A stretch of 64,000 nucleotides of DNA from Nageia nagi (Eukaryota > Pinophyta), in NCBI GenBank assembly GCA_050084985.1, contig JBITNC010000001.1, forward strand, positions 193,316,001 to 193,380,000, written 5' to 3'. The notes under the pieces were generated by a model that did not search any database, was not told the DNA's origin, and saw only the letters and a list, made by a program, of their open reading frames with translations. A program made the position numbers and the translations under genes. Of the stretch, positions 24,750 to 37,179 are shown piece after piece. Numbering within the stretch: position 1 is the stretch's first letter; each line of letters opens with the position of its first letter.

Positions 24750-26160
24750 TGCTTGAGCACAGCTTGAGAAGTATGCGACTGGGCCTAGGGTCACTTAGTT
24801 AGATTCCAAAGCTTAATTCCTCATCTCACACCTGGTCGCATGGATTTGGATGAGTGAAAAAGCATGTGCCTAAAAGCATGCGCCTTGAGCTTGGGACTTC
24901 ACTGAAATGCCTTAGCCAAGAACGGGCTATTTGGATGCACAACATCCCACTAGACTCCTTATTTCTTCGTGGCGCACTATTTTAGATGAATGTAAAAGTA
25001 TGCATTAGAAATGATGCGACTGGGGAAAGGGTGGTAAATCTGAGATGAAGTGATAAAAAATAACTAAGGAGTGGTGTGATATTTATACCATTTTGTACTG
25101 CCACGTGTCATCTTCAGGTTGGTCAAACTAGGGGTCAAATGACGGAGCCAAAATAGGGGTGCATGGTTTTAAAGGGGTGTAAAAGCATATGATGAAAAGC
25201 ATGCGACTAGGCTCTTAGACACTTAGCGAAAATTTCAAGTCCACACTGAAGCTCAATCCCTGGTTGCACCATTTTGAAAGGGTACAAAAGCATGCACCTT
25301 GATCCTTGCGCTTGGGGTCTAGCATGCTTCCCAAGACCAAAAATTCCAAAATGACTTGAAAAATGCAGATTTGACACAGGTCGCATGTTTTGGAGGACAT
25401 GCTTTTTCTCCCTCGGCTCCACGCAATGCTCTAGACAATTTTGCAAACTAAAAGACTGAAGCTAACTTTCATTTTATAGCTTTCCGAGCTGGATAGGTGT
25501 TGCCACATGATAGGTGCAAAAGGGGTCGAATGCATGTATTTCCACTTGCCAACAATCTGAGCCCAACACTTAGCCAATTTTCACCTCATGAATCTGGTTG
25601 CACGGTTTGAGTTGGGTGCGAAAGCACTCACTTGAAAGCATGCGACTACCCTTAATTGCCCAAAACACGGCTAAGTCCCCCTTTTCTTGGTCGCATAGAT
25701 TGAGTTGGATGCAAAAGCACTTGTTTGAAAGCATGCAACAGGCTTTGATGGCCTCAGAAATGGCTACGTATGAATGACTTCCTCCTTGGTCGCATGGTTT
25801 TGGATGGGTGCAAAAGCACTCACCTGAAAACATGCAACTGGCTTTGCAGAAAAAATACTAAGTATGAGAGGCTCCAACTTGGTCGAAGCATTTTAGGTGG
25901 GTGCAAAAGCACTCACCTGAAAACACGCGACAAGCCGAAAACACTTTTTTTTACCTTGCATTTTGACCAAAATGACTTGAAACATGAAATGCAATGAGGG
26001 AGAGACGAATTTCTGCAGCATGAGGAATTCTAAAAGTGCAATTTTAAGACTGAAAATGCAAATGATAAACGTGAAAATGCAGCATGAGGCCGGTTGGACC
26101 GTTTGAGAGGTGTGCAAAAGGACTCACTCAAAAACATGCGACTGAGGAAAATGCGTATTT
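24750..26160 (-). repeat. Degenerate tandem repeats in X3
   Basis: A core of 'gcatgcgact' next to 'ggtgcaaaagcactcacctgaaa'-type sequence recurs near 24766, 25015, 25200, 25639, 25735, 25830, 25923 and 26138. The later units are about 95 bp apart. It occupies the position between the terminal palindrome and the ORF, as the arrays in Y, X1 and X2 do, although the unit sequences differ. Confidence 0.65.
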
Positions 26161-26444
26161 CTGACTTGACATGACCATGAAAGTGCAGGTTTAACATGTT
26201 TCCCAAAGTTAGACCAGGATACATACATTCCCTTAGACAAATGTTTAGTTCCATGCATTATTCTCTAATTTCGAGGGTCCTCAAAATGCAAAACTTTTGG
26301 GGGGGTGTTGTGCAGGCACAACAGTAACCAGTCTTCATAGCGGGTAGGGGTAACACACTTCCACCTAGGTGTTGGCATCTTTGCTAGCCTTCTAACTTAT
26401 TTACCTATTCGCAAGGTAGGAAAGAAAAACTGCCCAACACAATG

Positions 26445-27120
26445 CAAGGTCAATATCAAAAGCTATGGCTAATTGGCTTCCATATCATGGTTCAATCATA
26501 AATATCAAAGGCTATCCTTAAATTTGTTATGAAGACTTCACCATGTAAATACCTTGAAAGGCTAGAGTGTTCTGTTACCACCCATGCCTTGAGGCCATAC
26601 AAAATTATAATAAGCAAATTCCACTTAGCAAAGCGTACATCACAAGTGGGTATAGTAGTATCAAGTGTTTTTGACAATCACAAATTTAGAATTTTACTGC
26701 TGGCCAAATGTGATTATGATAGTTACTTCGTTGTTGAAAGTCAAATGAAAATTGTCAAATACCTTTAAAATATGGTCAGTGGCACAAAAGTCTAGTCCTT
26801 AATACACCGAGGTTATAATCTGTTTTGAAATAGCTATTTATTTTGAGAAAATAAACAAGCGTGTTAATTGACTATAAAAAAAATTAATTGAGTATGAGGT
26901 ATCCTTGTCCCTTTTTAGGATCTGCTTTGAAGCTACTTTTCTTTTTCTGTAACTTGTATTCTATTATCATTGTACCGTTATGTTTCTGTGAGGAAGGCAT
27001 TGAATAAAGTTGATCGGCCACTGTATTATATCAACAACCAAGGATATAAGCAAACAGATTGTTCCAACTTCCACATATTATCGTGCTTGCAAAGTCCAAC
27101 TGCAGGCACTCTGGGTGTGG
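26445..27120. other. Unassigned sequence between Y and E1
   Basis: No gene is recognised. It adjoins Y's right TSD (CAATG, 26440-26444) and E1's left end. Short open frames on both strands (60-80 codons) lack recognisable motifs. Confidence 0.5.
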
Positions 27121-27125
27121 GCAAT

Positions 27126-29868
27126 TGTAACATCCCCTTTTTCCAAAAAATGAATAATTTTGGAATCCTAGCAATTCCCTTTTGTAAATATTTTAGTTGC
27201 TCATGTATTTGTTGTTAGTTACTTGGGATAGGAATATAATGGTCCTATGGACCCACATTGTGAGCCCCAAAGTGGGACATCTTCTTCCCAAGCATAGGAT
27301 GAATTATTTATTGCTAATTTGATGTACTTGGGGATAGAGTTCGCCACAAGTCTTGGAGAGTTGATTTGACTTGTTCATTGGATAGAGCATCTTGTGGGAA
27401 ATGTTTTGACAGGTTACATGACATGGTTTCATGAGAAAATGAAAGAGTTATGGCCTCTTGAAGTTCGCCAGTTGGACCAGTCTTCCATATTGTGGCTGCT
27501 CACAGAAATCTAAAAACATTTCCATATTGATCCCTTGAAATGTGATGTCCCACTCCTTAGGATATGAGTTAGTTGTGGATTGTATTTAGGTGTGAGCTTG
27601 GTAATTAAGAGTAGATTTAGTATGTTGTATGAGGGCCACTTGTATGAGTTGTAATACATGATTCCAAGGCAATTAATAATTGTAAATGCAATATTAGTCT
27701 CCAATAATGAGGCGTTGCATATCTAGCCATTGTATCTTTTAATATGGACAATTAAATATGATTATTGGCATCCCTAGGGAAAGTTGGCATATGCATGATA
27801 CCTAGGACACATCTAACGCCACATTTGGGCATTTGAGGGCCTCAAGGAGGCTAATGTTGGACTTGGAGGTTGGAGTGATGAATTCTAGGTGAGATCCAGA
27901 TCAAGGGAATGTTATATAAAGGAGATCCACATCACTGTAGAGATAGACTTGATTTTATACAGAAACCCTTCTCTTTGGAATTCCAAAGACTTGGGGGTGT
28001 CAAGCACCCTTGAGCGCAGCGCAAAACGAGAGTTCAGGAGGCATAGAACACCTTTTGTCTTACGGTTGAGTAAATGTTCGTGCGAGTGAGGTTGCCCTGC
28101 CCTGAGGCGTCCACAAGCGGTTTGCACCTTTGAACCCATTCGATGGCATTTTGGAATGACATTCGTTCTGTTCGTCAGGAGCTAGTTTGTGAGGGAGCCC
28201 TTCAGTGTGGCATCCACAGATTTGGTAGGGTGTGGTTGTTCTACATTGGTTTTGATAGCAGGATCCATTTTTGTATACTTGTGCCCTAATTGGCTCCTTG
28301 GAGGCCAACGTTGAGCCCTCTTGGGCTTGGTATTGTATCCTTCTCTACATTTATCAATAATACAGTCGTGGCACTTTGGATCTCGCTTGATTTTCTCATG
28401 TTGTTGTGCGTTTGACTTATTTATGCTTCCTTGTGTGCAATGCTGGGCTATTTCAATGTATTCATGCTTTTCTAGTGAGTTGTTGGCAATCCTGGACTTA
28501 TATTGATGTCTTGTACTTAGTTAAAATATTCCTAGATGTGACGTTGGTTCATAGAAGTGATATTTTGCTTGTGAGGAGCATCATTGGGATTTCTGGCTCA
28601 TTGTTGACCTATTTGATTCCCTATATCAGTTCTTGGCTCATGGACCAGTCTTGCATATCGCAATCGTTCATGAAAATCCAGAAACATCTCCATATTGACC
28701 CCTTGAAATGTGACGTCCCACTCCTATGGATTGTATTTAGGTGTGAGCTTGGTAATTAAGAGTAGATTTAGTATGTTGTATGAGTGCCACTTGTATGAGT
28801 TGTAATACATGATTCCAAGGCAATTAATAATTGTAAATTCAATACTAGTCTCCAATAATGAGGTGTTGCATATCTAGCCATTGGATCTTTTAATATGGAT
28901 AATTAAATATGATTATTGGCATCCCTAGGCAACGTTGGCATATGCATGATAACTAGGACACATCTAACCCCACGTTTGGGCATTTGAGGGCCTCTAGGAG
29001 GTTAACATTGGAGTTGGAGGTTGGAGTGATGACTTCTAGGTGAGATCCAGATCAAGGGAATGTTAAATAAAAGAGATCCACATCATTGCAGAGATAGACT
29101 TGATTTTATACAAAAACCCTTCTTTTTGGAGTTCCAAAGACTTGGCGGTGTCAAGCAACCTTGAACGTAGTGCACAAGGAGAGTTTAGGAGGCATAGAAC
29201 ACCATCTATCTTACGGTTGAGGTAAATGTTCGTGCGAGTGAGGTTGCCCTAACTTGAGGCGTCCACAAGCGGTCTGCACCTTTGAACCCATTCAGTGGCA
29301 TTTTGGAATGACATTCGTTCTCTTTGCCGGGAGCTAGCCTGTGAGGGAACCCTTCAGTGTTGCATCCACATATTTGGTAGGGTGTGGTTGTTCTACAGTG
29401 GTTTCAATTGCAGGATCCATTTCTGCATAGTTGTGTGCCCTAGTTGGCTCCTTGGAGGCCAACGTTGAGACCTCTTGGGCCTGGTGTTGTATCCTTCTCT
29501 ACATTTATCAATAATGCAGCCATGGCAATTTGGATCTCACTTGATTATCTCATGTTGTTGTGCGTTTGACTTATTTATGCTTCCTTGTATGCAACGTTGG
29601 GCTATTTCAATGTATTCATGCTTCTCTAGTGAGTCGTTGGAATTCCTAGACTTATATTGATATGTTGTGCTTGGTTAAAGTATTCCTGGATGTGACGTTG
29701 GTTCATAGAAGTGATATCTTGCTTGTGAGGAGCATCATTGGGATTTCTAGCTCATCATTGACCTAATTGATGCCCTAGATCAGTTCAAGGCATGTCCGAA
29801 TGTGTGTTTGATTTAAATTAATATTTATTTGGTTAATTCTTGCATTTAGAATATTTGGGAATATTACA
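27126..29868 (+). repeat. E1 5' LTR with internal tandem duplication
   Basis: Runs from TGTAACATCC to GAATATTACA, 2,743 bp. A segment of about 1.17 kb is present twice: about 27473-28640 and 28641-29795, both starting TGGACCAGTCTT. Each copy has its own TATA box (TTATATAAAGG near 27911; a diverged TTAAATAAAAG near 29063). The 3' LTR has one copy only; 2,743 minus 1,168 gives about 1,575 bp, matching the 3' LTR's 1,580 bp. Confidence 0.88.
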
Positions 29869-29869
29869 G

Positions 29870-29885
29870 TGGTATCAGATCAAGA
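29870..29885 (+). other. E1 primer-binding site
   Basis: TGGTATCAGATCAAGA lies one base after the 5' LTR. The first ten bases fit the usual plant site complementary to initiator methionine tRNA. Confidence 0.8.
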
Positions 29886-32791
29886 ATTCTTGCTAGCCTG
29901 TGGAAGAGATCTTGCTAGAAATAACTTGAACCAATGGATCAGAAGGTTCTACCTTTAAAAAGCCATTTTCGGAGTCTAAACGATAGTTTTTTTGGGAAAA
30001 TCTGAATTTCTAGACTAAGTAGTCTAGGGTTTGAAAAATATATTTGCAGATCTGAAGGCCATTTTTAGGTACAAAAAGTCTTGATCTATTATCCTGATTA
30101 GTTAGAAAAATTTAATATGAAGATTTCAGATTTTGTTCTAGCGTTTTTTGAAAGTTCAGCCAGATCTGCATTCTGCATGAAGAAATCAGAATGAGCTCTA
30201 ATGAAAAAAGAAAATTCAGCCAGATCTACAGTCAAGGTAAAGAAATCAAAATTGGGAAAAATTTTAGTGAACAATTTGGTCACCAAGCTAGCCGAAAAAG
30301 GTGTTTGTCATAACGAAAAAAATAAACTATTATGGCATCTCAGGATGTGGTATGAAGAAGAGAGATGGAAGAAGAAAGGACTCATGGGGAGTGAGGAGGA
30401 ATCTCATATTCCACCCCCATTGCCATGGCCAAATGAAACGCCCCTAAGGATAAAGCTTTTACACCAAATCTATCAAGAAACTTCCAACAAATTCAGGTAA
30501 CAAATAAATTTTTAGCTTTATTTGGATTTTGGTTCGAGGGGCATATGAGATTGAAAAGGAGCTTGGGGAGACTTGCTAAGGAAAGGAGGAGGCTAGGTCT
30601 ACCTATACGGCCAAGATGGAGGCATCACCAATTGCTTGGGAAGAGAATGCACACTCTCTACAACATCATTTGCATCATTGTGAGAGTTGGATCTACCATA
30701 ATGACACTCCAAAAAGGTATGAAAGTAATTTTGATTTTTATGACAGTAATTCAAAAATTTTGCATTGTGTTGTTGAAAGTAATAATAGTGGGAAAAAAGA
30801 GGAAAGAGCCATTGTTGTTTCAAATTTGGTTTTGGGAGAGAGTGTTATGAGGAATAATGAGAAAAGTGAAGATTTTGAGCCTAGCATGGAAGAAGATAAG
30901 GATTGCAAAAAAGGAGAACTTAGCAATTGAAGCCTCATTACATAGTGAGGTATGCAAAAATGATGTGATGATGATGACCAATTCAGATCTTAGAAAATCA
31001 GAAATCATTGGCCAAGGAATTGCACCACTACATGAGGTATGTCTAGTAAAGCTTCAAAATGGTTCCTTTGAAGTGCACTCACTTACATATGTTGGGAAAG
31101 AGCATGTGAATATTGGAGTTTCCAGATTAGCTTGCAAAACCATCCACACTAGTTTCATGTCTTTGATTTTGAAGTGTATTGTGTGGTAAAAATCAATTCT
31201 TCATGTTGTTCACAATACTCTTCTAGTTCCTTGGGATCCAGTTGTCTTGGTACTAAAGCATAGTGAAGGCATGAAGGCTATTGGGGGCTTCTCCCCTATA
31301 GTTTCAACTCTTAAAGAAAAGTTTGCTTGCAAAAAGGGTCTTACACCAATTTTGAGGAGGGACGTTGAAATAGAGAAGATTCCTATTGCCATGACGATGG
31401 AACGTTTTGTTCCTAGCCATCACATGGAAATGGAGAGCATGAAAATGATAAGGCCTAATGCATTTTCTATCTTGGCTAACATTGTTTGTGCATGTAGCCC
31501 ATCATGGAAGAAATTGATTAATCACTCTTCACATCATTGGAAGGACTGCTCATATTTACTCGTAGTGTTCGTTGTGGCAACTTCAGTGCAAAAATGTAGC
31601 ATGGGGGAGATAGTGGTTGACATCTAAAGAGCATTGAAGAAGTGGAGCACCAACTCCCCATTGATTCTTGGCCCTCAAAACCCCAACGTTGGTTTGGGAG
31701 ATGTTTGGTTTGATCAAGATTTCATGCATTTGGTTCAGTTGTACATCTGCTGCCCCAACGTCCCTATTTGGAGCTCTACACTCACTGATTTTTGTGAGAA
31801 CTTTGCCAATTTTGACTATACAGTTAATGGTGTTTTGTCATTTTGTGCTTAATATAGACTGAGTTAAAAAAGGAGACTGCTGTTATTGGTAACATTTCAG
31901 ACCTGTTGTTTGACCCTGAGCACATGAGAACGGCTATAGTTCCTCACATATTGATGATTGTGTATATTCCAAACCTTAATAAGCATGTCTGGGTACTTGA
32001 TTTTGAGTATGTTAATTCAGTTTTGAGGGCAGTTGTACGTGATGAAAGTTGTATTGTCATGAAGAAGGTATGGGCTGCATTAATGGCTGATAACAATGAA
32101 TCTGTTGTTGTACTCTTTGCTCATGACTTTGGGACTGATATACAGTCAATAAAGGCTGAACTTATTGTTGATGCAAGATGGAATGTTGCAGATGATATAA
32201 GCAATGCTCTTCACTTGATAAGGGCTGCCTATGATCAGGGAATATTTGTTGTCTTTACACATTGTTGATGCATTATGTGATGACTGCTGTCCCTGTCTTA
32301 ATGGCTACAAACATTGATGACTGTTTGGTGATGATAAGAGGCTTTGTTTGGATTATTATTGGTGTTTCAGGTACTGATTTGTTGACTGCTATTAGCACAC
32401 AGTTAGAGGCCTTTTGGTTGGCACTCCTTGCATCATTTGAGTATAATTGTGGAGACCCAACGTTGGCAACCTTTTTGCCAACTATCGACACATGTTTGTA
32501 CATTGATTGAGAAGTCTTGAGGACTGATTTTGAGCCATTGCACATTGATTTTTATTTTTATTTCAGACCCGAGTATCACACACTTGCTGATTTTTATTTC
32601 AGACCTGAGTATCATACACTTGCTGATTTTTGGAGGGTTGTTGTGCACACTCTTGAGGCTGAGTTTGTTGGATGCATAGTTGATATTATTTCCCCACTTG
32701 AGCATGATGGACCCTATTCTTTGAGATGGGTTTGGGACCTTGGATTTTATTGCAGTTGCTTGAGGGCAAACAATTTCAAGAGGAGAGGCTT
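29886..32791 (+). other. E1 interior: decayed frames of unknown content
   Basis: Only short frames are open in the sense direction: 30201-30500 (99 codons, basic), 30857-31189, 31247-31627 and 31906-32268 (120 codons, hydrophobic/acidic). None shows a known domain. A short peptide near 31035-31100 (EVCLVKLQNGSFEVHSLTYV) has a close counterpart at about 56967-57020 (EVCLESQQVTFKVHTPTYV), so this is a related, once-coding interior shared with the region at 56931-58655. A 33-bp tandem duplication lies at about 32567-32630. The purine-rich tract at the end marks the 3' LTR boundary. Confidence 0.5.
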
Positions 32792-34272
32792 TGTGACATA
32801 CCTTTTTTTTAAAAAATGAATAATTTTGGAATCCTAGCAATTCCCTTTTGTAAATATTTTAGTTGCTCATGTATTTGTTGTTAGTTACTTGGAATAGGAA
32901 TATAATGGTACTATGGACCCACATTGTGGGCCCCAAAGTGGGACATCTTCATCCCAAGCTTAGGATGAATTATTTATTGCCAATTTGATGTACTTGGGGG
33001 TAAAGTTCGCCACAGGTCTTGGAGAGTTGATTTGACTTGTTCATTGGATAGAGCATCTCATGGGAAACGTTTTGACAGGTTACACGACATGGTTTCATCA
33101 GGAAATGAAAGAGTTATGGCCTCTTGAAGTTCGCCAGTTGGACCGGTCTTCCATATTGTGGTTGCTTATGGAAATCCAAAAACATCTCCATATTGACCCC
33201 TTGAAATGTGATGCCCCACTCCTTGGGATATGAGTTAGTTATGGATTGTATTTAGGTGTGAGCTTGGTAATTAAGAGTAGATTTAGTATGTTGTACGAGG
33301 GCCACTTGTATGAGTTGTAATACATGATTCCAAGGTAATTAATAATTGTAAATGCAATATTAGTCTCCAATAATGAGGCATTGCATATCTAGCCATTGTA
33401 TCTTTTAATATGGACAATTAAATATGATTATTGGCATCCCTAGGCAAAGTTGGCATATGCATGATACCTAGGACACATTTAACCTTATGTTTGGGCATTT
33501 GAGGGCCTCAAGGAGGCTAATGTTGGACTTGGAGGTTGGAGTGATGAATTCTAGGTGAGATCCAGATCAAGGGAATGTTATATAAAGGAGATCCACATCA
33601 CTGTAGAGATAGACTTGATTTTATACAGAAACCCTTCTCTTCGAAATTCCAAAGACTTGGGGTTGTCAAGCACCCTTGAGTGCAATGCACAAGGAGAGTT
33701 CAGGAGGCATAGAACACCTTTTGTCTTACGGTTAAGTAAATATTCGTGCGAGTGAGGTTGCCTTAGCTTGAGGTGTCCACAAGCGGTTTGCACCTTTGAA
33801 CCCATTTGATGGCATTTTGGAATGACATTTGTTCTGTTCGTCGGTAGCTAGCCTATGAGGGAGCCCTTCAATGTGGCATCCACAAATTTGGTAGGGTGTG
33901 GTTGTTCTACAATGGTTTTGACAATAGGATCCATCTCTACATAGTTGTGTGCCCTAGTTGGCTCCTTGGAGGCCAACGTTGAGCCCTCTTGGGCTTGGTA
34001 TTTTATCATTCTATGCATTTATCAATAATACAGTAGTGGCACCTTGGATCTCACTTGATTGCCTCATGTTGTGCGTTTGACTTATTTGTGCTTCCTTGTA
34101 TACAACGTTGGGCTATTTTAGTGTATTCATCCTTGTCTAGTGAGTCGTTGGCATTCCTGGACTTATATTGATATATTGTGCTTGGTTAAAGTATTCTATG
34201 ATGTGAGGTTGGCTCATAGAAGTGATATCTTGCTTGTGAGGAGCATTGTTGGGATTTCTGGCTCATTGTTGA
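32792..34272 (+). repeat. E1 3' LTR, first part
   Basis: Begins TGTGACATACC directly after a purine-rich tract and is homologous to 27126 onward. A TATA box TTATATAAAGG lies near 33577. It is interrupted after 34272 by E2; the remaining 99 bp are at 43897-43995. Confidence 0.9.
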
Positions 34273-35398
34273 TGTAACACCCCTTGTTTTGTAAAATATA
34301 ATTAATTATGGAATCCTACAGATTCCCCTTTTATGAATATTTATTTATTTTATTATGCATTAGTAGTTAGTACTTGGGATAGAAATTATAAAGGTCCGTT
34401 GGACCCCATTGTGAGCCCCAAGTGGGACGTCTTCCTCCAAAGCGTAGGCTAGCATGATTTAATAGTATTTTATGTACTTGGAGATCTTGAGAATTGATTG
34501 TGGGAATCCCAAGGCTTGTATAGCACCTAAATGACACTTAAGCATGGATAAACAACTATTTCCCCCAACGTTGGAAATGGGAGTGAACTTGTAAACATGC
34601 ACAAGCCTTGGGGAGACTCCTAGATCCCCACGTTGGCCCATTATGACTCCTAGACACCCATGCATGCCCTCTAGACACACGTTGAGCATATGAAGGGTCC
34701 AGACACTCACGTTGGGATTGGATTGATCCCTAGGCACCTTCGTGGGGCTTCTAGGAAGCCAACATTCGAATAGGAATGCTAGGTGATGACTTTGAGATGA
34801 GATCCACATCTAGTGTGAACCATATTAAGCATTGGAGCATCATTGCTGGATATACCTGATTATTATTATTTCTCCCTAGGTGCAGCATCTAGGAGGGTTA
34901 GCAGGTTGAGGGATCTTGCTAATCTTCGATTAAGGTGTAGCATCTTAGTCCATCCAGTGGTATTTCGAGGTCACACTTCTACCTTCAATAGTTTCCAGGT
35001 GTGGAAGTTTTGCAACAGGGTATCTAGGCTTGAGGGAGTGATGCTATTACATCCATTGTTCTGTGGTACCAGCAGTGATCACATTTGTATGTTTGTTTTG
35101 CCCTAGTTGGGTCCTTAGAGGCCAACGTTGAGCCCTTTGGGCTTGGTATTGTATCATTTGTCATTCTTTATCATTAATATAGCCATGGGCATCTTGGATC
35201 TCAACATTTGTCTTGTATGTGATGTGTATGTTTCCATATTTGCAATGTTGAGGTGTTCTGGTGCATTTAGGCATGCATGTGTAAAACGTTGGCATTGAGA
35301 GTTTGTTTATGCTTGAATTTAAAGCTCTAGGCCAAACATGGGTGCATATTTGCTTGTTTTTGATTATTTGTACTTAAGATTCTAATAGGGATCGTACA
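34273..35398 (+). repeat. E2 5' LTR
   Basis: TGTAACACCCC to GATCGTACA, 1,126 bp. It lacks about 46 bp present in the 3' LTR near 43321-43366 (after the TTATTATTATTTCTCC stretch). It contains the GTGAGCCCCAAGTGGGACGT block near 34411 and several ACGTTGG motifs. Confidence 0.92.
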
Positions 35399-35399
35399 A

Positions 35400-35420
35400 T
35401 GGTATTAGAACTTTGATCTG
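35400..35420 (+). other. E2 primer-binding site
   Basis: TGGTATTAGAACTTTGATCTG begins two bases after the LTR. It differs from the canonical TGGTATCAGAGC by C-to-T and G-to-A changes. Confidence 0.75.
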
Positions 35421-36646
35421 TCCAACTTATGAATGAGACCTGTAGTTCATAACTACTATAACACATCTAGCACAAGGAGAGAGATGGCTTCAGCTAAGAA
35501 GAGTGGGAAGATGCAACATGATTAAAGCCCAGCCAGAGCCACTCAAGATGAGGATTGCAAGCCCTGGATGGATGACGTTCCAGATAAGGACACTTTTGAT
35601 GAAGAGAATGAGGCAGATCCACATCGACTAGGAGAAGAAGCTCTACCTCGACTAGAGAATCTACGCCATAGAGGAGGTTCAAAGAACTCATTTCGGCCAT
35701 ACATAACATGACGGGTGTGATGACCTGTTGGGAAGGAAACCTTTCCTTTTACTCGACGATCGCTCATATGATCAAGACGGGAAAGCGACCCAACATGTAG
35801 GTGAGAACGCATTACTAAACTCCTCTTGTAAGGACTGATACTCAAAGGTTTCTATTGGAAAGCTCGTGTCGTTAATATGAGCTTTGAATTGTGTAGGTCT
35901 TGTTTGGGAATCAGCTGAGTGGTGTAGTAGAGGTAATAACTGTTAACTCACGTTTTTTGTAGGGACTGAGGTGTTTTATCTTATAATAGTTCGAAAGTTG
36001 CCATAAGTTTAAAGAAAGTGTAAAATAAATAAAAGAAAAAAGGGACGAGAATGTTTCGATATTGGTGAGATGATAAAGAAAAGGTCACAGTGAAGCAATG
36101 TCTAAGGTCTCTTACTTCATGATTATTCAAGAAATTTCATTTGAAGTCCTCCAACTTAAAAATAGGATAACCTAAGTTCAATCTATTCTTAAGAGGAGCG
36201 GGGAGGTGAGCTGATCGTCGGTACTCTACAAGCAGGACTGATGTAATCAAAAGAAAGACACGACACGACAAGTGTGCACAAAGTTTGTTTCGAATGAAGA
36301 AATCTAATTTGATGTCATAGAAGTAAGAAAAGCCGAGAATACGTTCACTTACTATGCAAATTATGGAAGGGCAACAATTTGGGAGTGATTCAAAAACTTT
36401 TAAAAATTTTCAGAAACTTTTCCTAAAATTCGGGAATTTTCAAGGAAAAGCATGAAAGATCCTAAATCATCTCAAAAAGCTTCAAAATGGTCAAATCCAT
36501 AATCTCACAAATGACAAATCTCTTTGTTTCAAGTATTCCACCACTTTGTATTAAATTTGTGTAAAAATTACAAGGATACATCAATTTGCCAATTTTTCAC
36601 AAATTTTCACTAAAAACATTCTGCCTCAAAAGTGACCCCCTATGGT

Positions 36647-36688
36647 CTATTTATAGACTTTTTAGGCCAAATTTGAGGGTGTTGCCCT
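36647..36688 (-). promoter_or_regulatory. Predicted core promoter of element X2
   Basis: On the minus strand AGGGCAACACCC (36688-36677) precedes CTATAAATAG (36656-36647), 0.93 kb from the terminus at 35726. Same arrangement as in X1, X3 and Y. Confidence 0.65.
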
Positions 36689-37179
36689 AATTCCTAAAAA
36701 AAGCTTCAAAATTGCTAATTTGAATGCTAAATTGAAATTACAATATCATTTTAGTGAGAGAACAGTCTCATTCCACTAAAATATGCTAAAAATAAAATAT
36801 ATACAAAAATTGATGCCTTATGGCATGAATTTCAAGGTGTTTTGCATCAATTTAGCAAAATTTGGAGCTTCAAATAATTTTTTTGGATCTTTCTGATGGT
36901 CTTCTGAGCTCCTTCCTTCTTTGAACCTGGATTTGCCTGTGATATGATCATTGTGGCAAATTTTCAAGGTATTCTGAGAGGATTTGAGCTCATGGACGGA
37001 TGGATGGATGAAGGATAGGATTATAAGGTACTTGGCAAGTTTTGAGAGTTTTTTGAGGTTTTGTGAAGGATTTGGGATTTTGCCAAATTTTTCCATTTTC
37101 ATGTTTATGGATTTCTTTTGGTAGAAAAAAATGAAATTTCCATGGGAATGAAAAATGCCTCCTAGATTTTTGAACCCTT

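Larger units (their letters stand above)
15651..26323 (-). mobile_element. Element X3: giant solo-LTR-like element with large ORF
   Basis: Plus-strand ends are TGTTGGTATA (15651) and the near-palindrome TGTTGTGCAGGCACAACA (26306-26323). GTAAC flanks at 15646-15650 and 26324-26328. Without hAT-2 it is about 6.7 kb. In its sense direction (minus) it reads: palindrome, C-run, tandem repeats (26160-24750), a long broken ORF (24478-21012), core promoter (16652-16622), about 0.98 kb, end. The end near 15651-15760 shares a CTGAAAGGACT...ACCCCAAG segment with X1, X2 and X4. There is no internal second copy of either end, so no LTR pair. It is the longest and most gene-like member of the family. Confidence 0.8.
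2263..26439 (+). mobile_element. Element Y: giant solo-LTR-like element, nested host
   Basis: Outermost element of the left half. It starts with the near-palindrome TGTTGTGGCTTCCACAACA at 2263-2281 and ends in CCCAACA at 26433-26439. The 5-bp duplication CAATG lies at 2258-2262 and 26440-26444. Removing X1, LTR A, LTR B and X3 with one TSD copy each leaves about 3.3 kb: terminal palindrome, degenerate tandem repeats (2456-2895 and 10693-11400), a broken sense ORF (12841-13368), a core promoter (13586-13624), then about 0.96 kb to the end. TG...CA termini and a 5-bp TSD point to retroviral-type integration. No second LTR copy is present, so I read it as a solo LTR of a long-LTR family. An undescribed LTR-less class is the alternative. 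Confidence 0.75.

Noticed and set aside
35494-35845. Minus-strand frames across the E2 gag start
   Set aside because: The plus strand carries the gag homologous to E3; these are shadows that also run into X2.
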